This document shows positions 24,567 through 36,700 of a stretch of DNA of 64,000 nucleotides, piece after piece. Source of the DNA: Cercis canadensis (Eukaryota > Streptophyta > Magnoliopsida > Fabales > Fabaceae); NCBI GenBank assembly GCA_003255065.1, contig QAOA01000112.1:1284522-1348521 (forward strand). The letters are read 5' to 3'. The first letter of the stretch is position 1, and each line of letters begins with the position of its first letter. The notes under the pieces were generated by a model, which saw only the letters and a list, made by a program, of their open reading frames with translations, did no database searches and was not told where the DNA came from. The position numbers and the translations under genes are program-made.

Positions 24567-26525
24567 CCCATTAATCCTCTTAATTTTGTACTTGTATATC
24601 AAAGACTTAAAGATATAATGTATACATTTACTGCATTTTCTCTGTGATTTGTTGCCACTAATTAAATAGTTGAAATATAGCTTTGGGGCTAATTTACGTT
24701 CCACCCGACAAAAAGGGTAATACAAGTGATGTTCCATGAGGAGCATGAGTATGAGTAGGTACTTGGTAGAGCACATAGTTATATTCGCGTCTCTGTGTTT
24801 GTCTGGGTAAAATACAGGTTGGGAGTGGGACTTAGGTGGATTCCTGTTTTTAGAATGAAGAGACATTTATATATAAGAAATAAATTCACGCTCACTCACG
24901 TGCCTTTGCCAATAGAATATGTAATAGAGTATCATTAAACCATGCACCTAACTTATATATGTTCTTCGATCTTTGTCATATTATTGTTGTTATTTATCAC
25001 TGCCTTGTCTCTAATGCATCAGTAATGTCTCTCCAAGCCCCACCTTTAAGCTACCTTCCCATTAAATATTATGGATATGTTGTACAGTTGTACACTATCC
25101 ATTTGCAATTCCTTCTTTTCTCTTATTGCTTTTCTATCTCATGGGCATTTAAGTTCAAAGCAGATACATACTGGTTTTGCAATAATTCTCACATGAAGAA
25201 TCTTTATAATTTGACTTAGACCTGAAGGTTAGTGATTTGGAAAGGCATTTTTGGACTCATACTCGTAGTCACAAGCATGCATTTCAGGAATAATCCTAAA
25301 CATCTTAACTTTTCTCTTGGCTGATTATGAATTCTGCATATATATTAATTAATTTATCAGCTTGCCAAGTGCCAACAAATTAGAAGGGTAGAAAGCGGGT
25401 AGCTAATATGGTGACAACATTCAGGAAAAGTTTCTGCAATGTAAGAAAATTTTAGTATGCTGCATATTCTGTCATTTCCTTGTTTGTTTTTTTTGTTTGC
25501 CACTCCGATTTCGGTTTCTTTTTTCCCGTTATGCTTTTGGTTGTGCTCAAGTTAAAAAAAAACAGTCGTAAAAGCCGCTGATAAGCAGACACAAACCAAT
25601 TTCCAGAAGCAAGCAGCAAGACAGAGTGTGAGGCAAGTTATCTATGATTAATAATAATAACAACAATAAATGTAGTGTAGCATCCAATAAGCAAATTGCT
25701 CACTACGATGCTTGCTTCAAAATCAGTAAATCTCATGTATCACATCTGATAATGCCTTCAACAATTATTTGCGTTAGCAGATAAGATAGCATATCGTATG
25801 TCATTCTAACTGGATTGATTCCTTATATATATATATATATATCACTTGCTTTGCTACATAGTTAGGTTTGAAACAGTTCAATATATATATGGGCCAAAAA
25901 GAAAAAATAAAAAGAAACAGTTCATTATAATTGAGCTTTAAGAACAACACATCTTTTTCTTCTGCGAAAGTAAAATTTATGCTATGTTGGGTTGAATGTA
26001 TTTGAAAGGAAAGGGAGGGAAAAACCGTATACTTCCTTTACTTAATTGAATAGATTTGAAGGAAAACAAAAAACACGAGAGAATGATTTGAAAGGAAAAG
26101 AAAGGAAGGATTCCTTCCCTCCCTTTCCATCTGTATACTGTAAACATTAATCTTAACCCCAAACTTCATTAATGATTATAGTATAATGTTTATTTTATGA
26201 AGCCAAGAGAAAGTTTTGTGTTACACTGCTAACTACATATTATAAGTGGTGTGCATTAATCTAAGGGGTTTATATTCAGTGATTTAAATTAAATTACGCG
26301 CTGTTAAATATATAAGTTAAGTATAAACGTTTGAAGAAGTATGCAATTAGCAAAATTCAAGAATTTGCATTTGCATAATCATTGATAGAAAATTAACTGC
26401 TTCTAATTTTATAAATTATAAGGCTTCATATTATGATTTATAAATGTTTGAAAACTCAAACTATTAAATTTTTTTACTGTCATATATATGATTTTACATG
26501 GTTAATGATATATTTATTTTTTAGT

Positions 26526-26761
26526 AAAATATATTTTTTGTTTTTAAATTATTTATTAAATGTAACTTTAGTCTCTAATTTATTTTTTATGCCACTTTAA
26601 TCATTAAATAATTATTTTGTTTGTCAAATTAATCTTTTGTAAACATAAAAAATGATAATTAAAAGATTGATTTGTCAAGCAAAATAATTATTTGAGAATT
26701 AAAGTGACATAAAAATAAATTAATAATTAAAAAATAATTTAAGAAGGAAAAAATATATTTA
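26526..26761. mobile_element. Foldback (MITE-like) hairpin element
   Basis: The left arm (26526-26638) and right arm (26661-26761) are inverted copies at roughly 80% identity, separated by a loop of about 22 bases. Matching landmarks include AATAATTATTTTG near the loop and ATATATTTTTT near the ends. It has no coding capacity. The length and AT-rich foldback form fit a miniature inverted-repeat element. I could not assign a superfamily or a clear target duplication. Confidence 0.6.
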
Positions 26762-28411
26762 AATTTTTTATTTTAAAAGATAAAATAAAAATAAAAATAC
26801 AATACTTACTACTTGCTGTGGCAAAGTTGGACATTAGTGCTCGTTATTAAATAAGGTCGTTGGGTTGCTTACTCCAAAAGGCATTTTAGTTAATGCTCTT
26901 TGAATAAGCTATCAATGAGATCTTCTGATCTTGGTTCTTAGGTGTAAATACGAGAAAAAATGGAATATCAACGTATCAATTTCATAAATGATCTGCTTAT
27001 GATTAATTAATATGGCCAGTTCCAAGAATAAATTACTACTATTATCTTGATGGTCCCTCAACACTTTGGCTGCTACTTGAGGACACTGCCTTCCATAACG
27101 AGTACTTTTTAGTTGTTATCACATGCCCTGACAAAGTCCACTCAATTCTTCTTTCTCTCACTTGTGGTACCTTTTCATTTATTTTTGTGATTATTATTTT
27201 TACAAAGACAAAGTAAAAGTGGGCTATTTTCAAAAGAAAAAGTGAAAAACATGAAAGCCAAATCATTTGTTTGAATTGGTGGAATTTTATTTTAAGTTCT
27301 TAACTGAAAAATGTTAGATAGTTAAATTTTTTTGATAAATTAAAGTATATTTATAATTATCTTTAGATGCAGAAAGATTTAATATCAACCACATGGGATT
27401 AGAATAACAAAGTGAAACTCACTTTTGAAATAACTAGTTTTTTTTTTAAAAAAAAAAACCTAACCAATTAAATATTCACTAGTTGAAACTTGAAACTGCT
27501 CCTAGTAAACAATAAATAATTAAGAGTATGATTAAAATTTAGAAGTTATTATTGTTATTAGTGGAGATAGGATGAAAAGAAAGAGAGAGTAAGGGTGGGT
27601 AAGGGGTGGGGCGCACGTTAATTCATTATGAAAGCGGGTTGTCACACTCACTTTCACACAGACAAGGCCAAAGGCAAAGTGCTCACACAGACAACCACAA
27701 CACTCTCCTCTTTGCCAGCTCCCTCTCTTGACTCCAATTCTGTTTAACTGTATATGAATTCATCAAAGTCCAATTCTGAAACATGTTTATTTTGGAGCAA
27801 TACATAATATTGTCATTATAAAACAGAATATTCGAAATAAATTTGTAAAACATTAGATCAAAGATGAAGAAGAAGCAGTGAAACAAAAGAATAGAATAGG
27901 AGGTGAGTACTGAGTAGTGAGTACTCTGTCTCTCCATTTCTGTCCACTATATTTGTTTTATAACATCAATGTAGCAAAGCGAAAAAAAGGTATTACTATT
28001 TCGTTTTTCTCGTTATTTTGATATCACCTGGGTACTAAAACAACTGTACCCTTTTCTTGGGCGAGGCTGTAAGCTCGAATCCTCGTCGTTTTCCTTCTTC
28101 TTCTGCTGCGGTGGGCTCTTGCTGCTTTCTTTCACACTGTTCGAGATACTATATAAAACAGAAAACTTTTTTTTTTTTTCTTTTTTGCAGAAGCTGGCAT
28201 TTGTGTTTCTGGGTCTCCCTGCTTTCAAGTTTCCCGCTCTGTGACTTGTATGAAATCTTTCTCTTCCTTCTTCCCTCCTTCTCTTTCTCTGTGCTTCTGT
28301 CTCCGAAGGGTCGGTTCGTATCTACCTTTTTTGTATTATTGAATCCCACTTTTTTATTCCTTCCTAATTTTACTCTATCAATGCTTAACTTCTCTGTTTC
28401 TCTATTTGCAG
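26762..28411. other. Intergenic region and 5' UTR zone of the DUF547 gene
   Basis: No gene is supported in 26762-27990. Pyrimidine-rich sequence at about 28000-28410 looks like leader plus leader intron. An acceptor (TTTGCAG at 28405-28411) would begin a 5' UTR exon at 28412 leading to the ATG at 28463. Confidence 0.4.
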
Positions 28412-28462
28412 TACCATTATAGATAGCACCCTTTTCTTGTTTTGCGTGAAAGTAGAACAGAA

Positions 28463-31400
28463 ATGAATACTAGAGCCCGCACCACTCTTCAAGCAATGAA
28501 AGCTCCTTTGAATGATGATAAAGTAATTTTCTTCTTCTCCTTATTTTAGATGTTTTAAAGTGATTTTCTTTTTGTTTCCCGATTGGAAGATCTTAAGACA
28601 CAATTAGCAAATTACCAAAGAAGCTTGTCATTCGTCATTTTCTCCGGAAAATGAGGCTCTGTAGCGTAAAAGCTCCCGGAAAATTTAATGTCATCTGAAG
28701 TGAGTTTTCTGGATACTTGAAAAAGAAAAGCAGTTTTGAAAGCGTAAATTAACAGCTACTTTAACCATAAGCATGGAATCTTTGCTCCACTTTGGGATTT
28801 TATTCTTATTTGATTGTGTAATCTCCTGCTGAAGTGAGAAAAAGGTGTGCGCTTTTGATCCAAATCTGGAATTGGGCTCTTTTGGTTCCCTTAAGAAACG
28901 AATAGTTTTGGCCTTTAGTGTCTTTCCCTGGACTCTGTAGAGCGAAAATGAGTTTATATTACAGATTTATTAATAAAAGTACAATGCAGGGCAAGATGGA
29001 GGCTCGAGGGAGCAGAGCAATGGTTGCCCAGAAAACCGTGAAAAATGGACGCCGATCGAATAGAGAAAGGAAAATGGCCTTGATACAAGATGTATTTGAA
29101 TCTTCCTCCCTATGATTTCTTTTTAATTCTTTCGACTAACTTTTAATTCCATAAATAATTTTTCAGTATAATTGACAGGTAGATAAGTTGAAGAGGAAGC
29201 TCAGGCATGAAGAAAATGTTCACAGAGCATTAGAGAGAGCATTTACGAGACCATTGGGAGCTCTGCCTCGTCTTCCTCCTTATCTCCCTCCATATGTTAG
29301 TGTCTCTCGCTTTGTTTCTCTGTCAGTGTAAATATGGAACATAAATGTTGGTAATGGAATAGGTTCAATACTTCAATGTTGTATATTACTTGTAGTAATT
29401 TTTATTTTTCTTTATTAATTTGATACAAGGAAAAGTGATTCTTAATTTCAGACATTAGAGCTTCTTGCGGAAGTAGCAGTATTGGAGGAGGAGGTGGTTC
29501 GACTTGAAGAGCAGGTTGTGAATTTTAGGCAAGGTCTATATCAGGAAGCTGTCTACATTTCCTCCAAGAGGAATGCGGAAAATTTGAGCGACCCAGTAGA
29601 CCAAAACTCTATCAGGAGTTCCAAACACCAAAGATCAAAATCTTTGTCCCAAAGTGAGTTCAATTCACCAACAACCATGGTTAGGAATCAGCCTTCTCTT
29701 GCCAGAAGTGCTTCCAGTAGAAAGCTTTTCTCCTCTGATATTGCCACTGATTCCCCCACTGGGAAGCCATTGGACAGAAAACATGACTCATTCTCACCTA
29801 TCCCAGAAGAAGGACGAGGGAAAGAGAATCGTTCATTTAGTAACTTTGTGAAGGATAAGCAATCTCCAGAAAAGAAAACAGCTAAAGTCATTACTCCAGT
29901 GAAGAAACCTCCAGTGAAACAAGAATCAGCAGAGAAGTGTATGGATCACTTGAAATTACAGGTAAAAAGTAACCAACAAGTTTCAAGAATTAATGTGTGA
30001 AATAATTTTAGTCATTTTGTGATTGGTTTTTTTTCCTTCCTCAGCTGGAGTGGAGATTATTAGACCAGGAAAGAGCCCAAGAGAGTTCTTCAAGTTCATC
30101 AGATGATAGGGCATCAGAAGTTGATAGCACACCTAATAGAGTATCAGAGGATGTTGTGAAGTGCTTGTCTAGCATATTTGTGAGAATTGGCACATCCAAG
30201 GACAAGTTAGGGGAATCAAAAACAATGCCTTCACGTTCTACATCAGCTCTCAACCAATGCAACAAGGAAAAGGAGTTGTATGAATATGATCCTTATGGTG
30301 TCTCTTCAGAATCAGAAAAGGGAGATGTTGGTCCATATAAGAATTTATGTGAAGTTAAAGCCTCCACTGTTGATCTCAACAGAACAAAAAATGCTGTGTT
30401 TCTGATCCATAGACTAAAGTGAGTTATGAAGAGTTCTTTACTATTTGGTTTGTAGTATGGTTACCTTTATTTAACCTAGTAGAAATATTCAGGTTCCTAC
30501 TTGGGAAGCTTGCCTCTGTGAACTTGAAGGGTCTTACTCATCAGGAGAAACTTGCATTCTGGATAAACACTTACAATTCGTGCATGATGAATGTAAGATA
30601 CCTTCTTTTCACTAATCAGTATGTCTCACTACAACGTAAGATGAAGAGATAGGCAGTCTAAGTTTATGTTCGAATTAATATGTTCTAACCTTGCATAACA
30701 TGTTGAGGTTCAACACTTTGAAAAAAAATTGGTATTAATGTTGCAGGCATATTTAGAGCATGGCATACCTGAGACTCCTGAAATGGTGGTAGCACTAATG
30801 CAGAAGGTACGATCTGGCCACTATTCTCTACATTTATCTGAAAAAGAAAAAAAATAAAAATCAGAGCAGCAGAAGCATTGCTGGTCCTTCTCACTATAGT
30901 ACTGCCATCCCACTTTGACTTGAGAAGACCGGTTGGTGCTCTGCTCTCTAACCTCTGGTGATGGTTGTTATCTGCTAGAAAAAACTAATTTTGACATTAT
31001 TAAATCCTCACCAACCTGGGAATAGAGAGAGGAAAAAAAAAAAGGACAAGCTCTTACCAAGATTAATCTGAGCATTTTGGAGCAGATTGGACTAATGTAA
31101 TGGTTTGATCTAAGTATTTAAGCGTAAGTTGAGCAATTTTCTCCTTCCAATGCTAGAAAAGGTGCTAAATTGCTAATATGGCAGAGGCCTGATGTTATAT
31201 TGAATATTCTACTCAGGGCGTCTTTATGATTATAACCAAGTTGCTAAATGATTTTAATTTTGAACTGATACCCTCTCCTTTATCTTTAAGCTTATCTATT
31301 TCCAAAAGCTACTATTCAGTATATTTATGGCTTCCTGTGAAGATGAATTTATAGATAACCAGTGAAGTTTTCTAAAATTTAGCAATGCTTCTGTCAGGCA

Positions 31401-32347
31401 ACAATAATAGTGGGGGGCCACTTGCTCAATGCAATTACAATAGAGCACTTCATCTTGAGACTGCCTTATCACCTCAAGTTTGTAAGTGTACAATCTAGTA
31501 ATTCCCTTGTGCCAATAGTGAGAAGGAAATTGAATTTTTTCTGAGACCTTTTTTGTTAGGCTTATACAGCCATAAATAATTGTCTTAGATTACAATTAAT
31601 TCCCTTAATTATTATCTTGGCTACCTGCAACAGACATGTCCAAAAGCTGCAAAAAATGATGAGATGAAAGCACGCAGCATATTCGGATTGGAATGGTCTG
31701 AGCCCTTGGTTACATTTGCACTCTCCTGTGGAAGCTGGTCTTCCCCCGCGGTATTTCTACTTTTTTTTTTTTCCCTCGCTTAATTTAGGTGATAATATTA
31801 TTATGGAAGCTGGGGAACTGGTCTGACTATGCATGATCAAACTATATATCATGTGTTCTGCAATAATTTTTTCTTGATTCGATTTGAAAACTCAAAAATT
31901 GTGGTAGAGTTGAAAATCGTGAGAAATTGAAATATTTAGTTAACCAAATGCCGTATGCTGGGTTTCTTTTTTGATAATATGTATAGATATCCACGATTAA
32001 TTGGTTGAGCAGTTGAATTAATGGAGCAAGTTTTTGTTATGAAGGTGAGGGTGTACACGGCATCTCAAGTTGATGATGAGTTAGAAGCAGCAAAGAGAGA
32101 TTATCTACAGGCAACAGTTGGAATCACAAAGACAAACAAATTAATGATCCCCAAGTTGCTAGACTGGTATTTACTTGACTTTGCAAAGGACTTGGAATCT
32201 TTGTTGGACTGGGTCTGCCTCCAACTACGTGATGAACTGAGAAATGAAGCAGTTAAATACCTTGAAAGAAGGGGACGAGACCCTCTCTCAAAGCTGGTAC
32301 AGATAATGCCCTATGATTTCAGTTTCAGGTTACTTTTGCACCAGTGA
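28463..32347 (+). CDS. MIP1-type leucine zipper / DUF547 protein, 10 coding exons, 608 aa
   Basis: Exons are 28463-28522, 28990-29091, 29179-29295, 29452-29961, 30045-30418, 30493-30592, 30747-30806, 31398-31481, 31634-31750 and 32045-32347 (1827 nt). All introns are GT-AG and all phases agree. The N-terminus ([17 protein letters not shown]) is typical of the plant family. A Lzipper-MIP1 coiled coil covers about residues 55-130 ([40 protein letters not shown]). A Ser-rich, probably disordered middle follows to about residue 385. The C-terminal DUF547 domain spans about 390-530, with the landmarks [15 protein letters not shown] and [20 protein letters not shown]. The name comes from the snapdragon MIP1 protein, which binds a MADS-box factor. 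The function of DUF547 is unknown, although its fold class suggests a peptidase-like domain. The nearest Arabidopsis relative is probably At5g66600 (from memory). Confidence 0.93.
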
Positions 32348-33713
32348 GAGTGAGAGATATTGTTCATTACTAGATCCTTCAGGCTGCACAGATTTCTGAA
32401 CTTTGATGTGGTGGGTTTGTATACTAGATAGTTCACAGAGAAAGTACATAATCTAAATTCCTAAGTATGTAATCTAATATTTTCATTTGGGAAATGGTTT
32501 TGGGTATGAGAATTGGTTCAGTAGTTATACATTTATGCTTTTAGGAGTTCAGTACTTGAGCTTTTCGGAAAGGAAAATATACATAGAAACGGCGGTTTCT
32601 CGATCATTCATTTGGCTGAGTTTATCCCCATTGTACCAAATGTAAAATCCATAGTTGGGAATCCCAGGTTGGCAAATTCATCCTCAATAGTCAATAGGTA
32701 GTATTGTGGTTCTATTTAAATTTTTATGACAAGAAAACTATTGTTGAAGTATTTTGATGCACAGGTGAAAATGAATTAGAGGAGCACAACTCGTGTGGTA
32801 GCGAAAAATAAAATAAAATAAAAATAATTATATGGAACTGATGTAAAGTTCACGTAACCCAATTAGTTTAAAAAATCTCTTTCAAAGTTGAAGTTGTATA
32901 TTGAAATTCTTATTTTTTAATATCTTTAATTAAAAAATTTAACTAGTTTAAAAATCTCTATATTTAAATTCTTATTCTTTAATTAAAAATTTTAACTTTA
33001 TCTAATAAAAAATTACTAAAATTATAAAACCCTACAACATGACAAGAATGGATGTTAATTTGGATTATACGGTTAAATAAAAATGACAAAAGGTAAAACT
33101 ATGTATGATGAATTATGATAAGACCTTATTAATTTCTTGATAGAACAAATTGCTCCGTCCTCAAGGAGACGACTAAATGTCCACTGAGTAGTAGTCTATC
33201 TCGAAGATCCCAAATTTAAATATTATGCCAATCGATGTGGGATTTACAAAAAAGGGGCAGAGTTATGTTTTAGTAATTTAAAGTCTTAAACTGTATAACA
33301 CGCTAATTCTTTCGAAAAGAGAGATGGAATATTATGATGGCAACGAATCTTTCAAAGAAACAATACTTAATACAATAACGCTATGTTGATATCGTGTTCC
33401 TATAATACAATGGACCAATCAGTGTATTACAAAATACGGGGAGAACAGCATATTCTATAATTACAGGAAATGCGAAAATCTGGGAAAAAAAAGGAACGCC
33501 GAGGAAAACAGTCAGAAACAAGCACATCAAGAACAGTGTACACAGAATGGATGAACCCTATATGCTCTCCAGACTTTGGTGCAACAATTCTTTCTTTTCG
33601 TTCCCTTTAGGTTGTATATTTTCTCTACAAGAAGTTCTCTCCAATTCTCTCTACAACAGCTTCGCTAGGAGCGGAACATATTACAGTGAATACAGTCAAT
33701 TCATCTTGGAGAC
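32348..33713. other. Region between two converging genes
   Basis: It holds the 3' UTRs of the DUF547 gene (+) and the TWD40-1 gene (-) at its two ends. The AT-rich middle (about 32770-33310) has no recognised gene or repeat. Confidence 0.5.
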
Positions 33714-36700
33714 TCAACCAAATGGAGAAGGAACAGGCCCTGGCCCTGTCAGCGCATCTGATCTTTTAATGCTTCCCATTCCACAGATGATGCACCCAGG
33801 TGCAGTCACAGCTGAAAATTTGGCGCCACACAAATCACAGACATCATATCCAATGGTCGATAGACGGCTTAATGTGGCGGCACAGAATTGTGAGGGATCC
33901 TCCAATGGATCAATGGACTTATTAGTCAAACCTCTCTGAACACACAAGTCGATCAAAGTCCTAAACTCTTCCTGCTTGCTTGGAGGTGCTTTAGATAGTA
34001 GTAGTTCTAGCATTTGCTTGCCATATGCATAATTTTGCACCTCCATGTTTCGTTTAATGGCAGTTCGAATGCAGTTTATACGGTGCTTAGCCAGAAGAGG
34101 CAATGAACCTAGATGGCGTGAAAGTCTTGCCATCTCATCCTTTGCACTGATTGCACTTGGACCATGGACTTTTTGCAGACGTCCTATTTCCTGCAGTCAT
34201 GAAGATAATTTTAAAGTAATTAAAAAAAGAAAAAAAAAAAAAAGCTTTCAATGTACGACAACATGGATAAGTGTAACAATTTTGGAGTATGTCTTTTAAC
34301 ACGGTTTTCAGAGAACAGTAACAGATTTAGTTTGCCAGGAGGTTTTTACTTTGTCTGATAGGCCACCAAGGGATTCACAAAAATAAATTTATCCACTTTA
34401 GTTGACGTTTATTATGTATCTTGAAATTTAAATTCCAACAAATATCCAATCTAAACAGATGGAAACTTATTGTGATATGAAATTACAGAACTAGAAAAAT
34501 ATAGAGAAACTGTAGCAGAACCCCTAATTCTGTTTTTTCTTGTCCCTGTTTGCTGCTATCTTAAAAGTCCATTGAAATCATTCACTTACATTACACACCA
34601 GAAACATTGACAGCATGGCCTTGAGAAATAAAAGGTCTTTTGTTTAAATTTTTTACAAGAAAAAGTCCATTAAATCACTGTACTTTCAGATTGAAGCATG
34701 GTAATCATACCTGAAGAAGAGTAACTGCTATCTTGTATTGAGCACAGATTGTTGCTTGCGCCTTTATATCACCACCACGGGATTGTTCCTTGGCTAATGC
34801 CAGAAAAGCTTCATCAAAGCAAGACAACGCATCTGAGAGCTGATTCAGCTCAAGGTGAGCAAGTCCAGTCTTGAAACATACAGAAGCAGCAGCCCCACGG
34901 GGAACCTGTCATGAGAAGAGCCATGAGATTGGAAGCAAGTAAAGAAACCACACTGAGCTGGTCTAGAAAAAAGCAGATTTCCTAGCTTATTGCTTTAGCA
35001 GGAGTCATTCTTTTCCATTTAGAGGCATACTAGCTCAATCAGAACAATTTTTTTAAGCATACCTTAATTTCTGTTGTAACAACCACAAAATAGAGAAATG
35101 AAAAATGACAAAAAAAAAAATTATTCATTTCTGATCATGTTAAATGCAAACTCAATCCAAAACATCTATATCCTGCATACCTTTCCCAAAGTTTTTCAGA
35201 ATACCCATAAAAAATAATGAAATTCAGAAAAATATAGAATGTTTTGAAACCATATAGCCTCAAACCATGGGTTATCACCAAACAGCATAGCCATTCTATA
35301 CTTAGAAAGGTGCCACCCATTCTACAAGTATATAGATGCCTATGCATGTCTATATTCACCTGTCCAGGACGCACGGTAGATGGTGGAGAACCAGGATGTG
35401 GTGAAGGTTTCCCTGAATCAGCAGAATTCGGTACTCCAAGTAGACTAAGATCAAGAGGTTGGGTAGAAATTGGTGCCTGAGCAGCCTGCAACTGTGCTTG
35501 TGGAATGACTGCAGCCTGACCTGAGGATTGTGGTGGGACACCACCATCTGGAAGTCCTATGGACTCAAGTGGAACAACAGGTTGTTGAACAGCTTGAGAG
35601 GGAACACCACCTCGAAGACCAGCATCAACTTCAGAAGCATTAACCTGGTTAGGAGTTGCTTTGTTGCTTTCAACCCCTGGAGTAAATTTGGAGAGATAAG
35701 TCCCAGCAGGAGGCAGCGATGCAGCAACCTGGAGGGATGGAATTGTATTCTGAAAAAAGTCCTCAGGAATAGGCACCTTGCTTGCCCCCCCTCCAACTGC
35801 AGGAGCTGGCTGTGAGATTGTTGCTGGTTGGGTCAAGGTGTCGGTACCAAAAAGGTCACCAGGGGTTGAGAGAGTAGGAGGAGCCATTCCAGTGGTTGCT
35901 GGGGGAAGGGATAAAATCTGGCCAAGGTCCTGGTTTCCACTGCTTAGTGACTTGGTCCTCATGGGTGGAGGTAACCCTTCACCAAGTTTGAATTGTTTGG
36001 TGGCTTCTTTAATCTTATTCACATCCACAGTAGAAGAGGCTATTGGCTTGTCTCGTATTCTAATGTGTATTCTTTTGGTTTTTGATACTCCTTCCTCATC
36101 ACTACTGCTACCATCAGCAGTAGCTCCATACATAGATCTCTTAAATTCTTCTTCCGCTTTAGCCTGTTCATCAGCAGAGGAACTAGGAAGCGGTTTGTTA
36201 AGACTTTCCAGACCCATCAGTGAATTACCTTTTGAATTACCATCAAGAAGATTCTTCAACTGATTAGATACAGGTTTAACTGAAGATATTTCAACACCAT
36301 TAGGCTTATAGTCACTACCTCCTGGTGTAAAGGCCTTAACCAAGCTATCTTCCCTCACCTCTATAATGTTACCTCTCCCTTTAATTGATCCTAGATAAAC
36401 ACCAATATGATCTACAATAATGGATGGAATAGAACCATCATCAGTCTTCATGTATGGTGTCACCTCTGCAGCAAGCTCCCACTGAGGTATATCCTTTGCA
36501 TTAGTAGGGGTTTTGATTTCCCAGTTTCCACCACCCCATTCAGGTCCTTTTGGAATCATACTCTCAGCAGCAAAGTTGGCAAATATGCCTTGTGTCCATC
36601 CAGAAGATCGAACTCTTAAAATTCTTTCACAATATCGCCTCAGTTCTGAGTCAAGACCTTCTTCTTCCAACTTCTGAGCAAGACGCCTCATGGCACTGGG

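Larger units (their letters stand above)
21129..26524. other. Intergenic region between the TMEM131-like and DUF547 genes
   Basis: No gene is supported. The 115-codon frame at 23420-23767 and the 181-codon minus frame at 24321-24866 (which reads through a TA microsatellite) show no family features. An N lies at 22783 between two copies of TTCTCATT. A 26-base near-repeat occurs at 23137-23162 and 23436-23461 (24 of 26 identical). TGGGCC-type motifs cluster at 21450-21535, just after the TMEM131-like gene. Confidence 0.5.

Noticed and set aside
24321..24866. 181-codon minus-strand open frame
   Set aside because: It reads through a TA microsatellite (Tyr-Ile repeat), has no domain, and no splice or promoter context.
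28047..28090. tRNA-like CTCGAATCC stretch
   Set aside because: Only a T-loop-like word is present; no acceptor stem, D-arm or anticodon arm could be formed.
35135..35359. Downstream extension of the large TWD40-1 exon frame
   Set aside because: The frame runs past a good donor (CCTGGACAG/GTGAATATAG at 35360); the next exon at 34905 continues the protein in phase.
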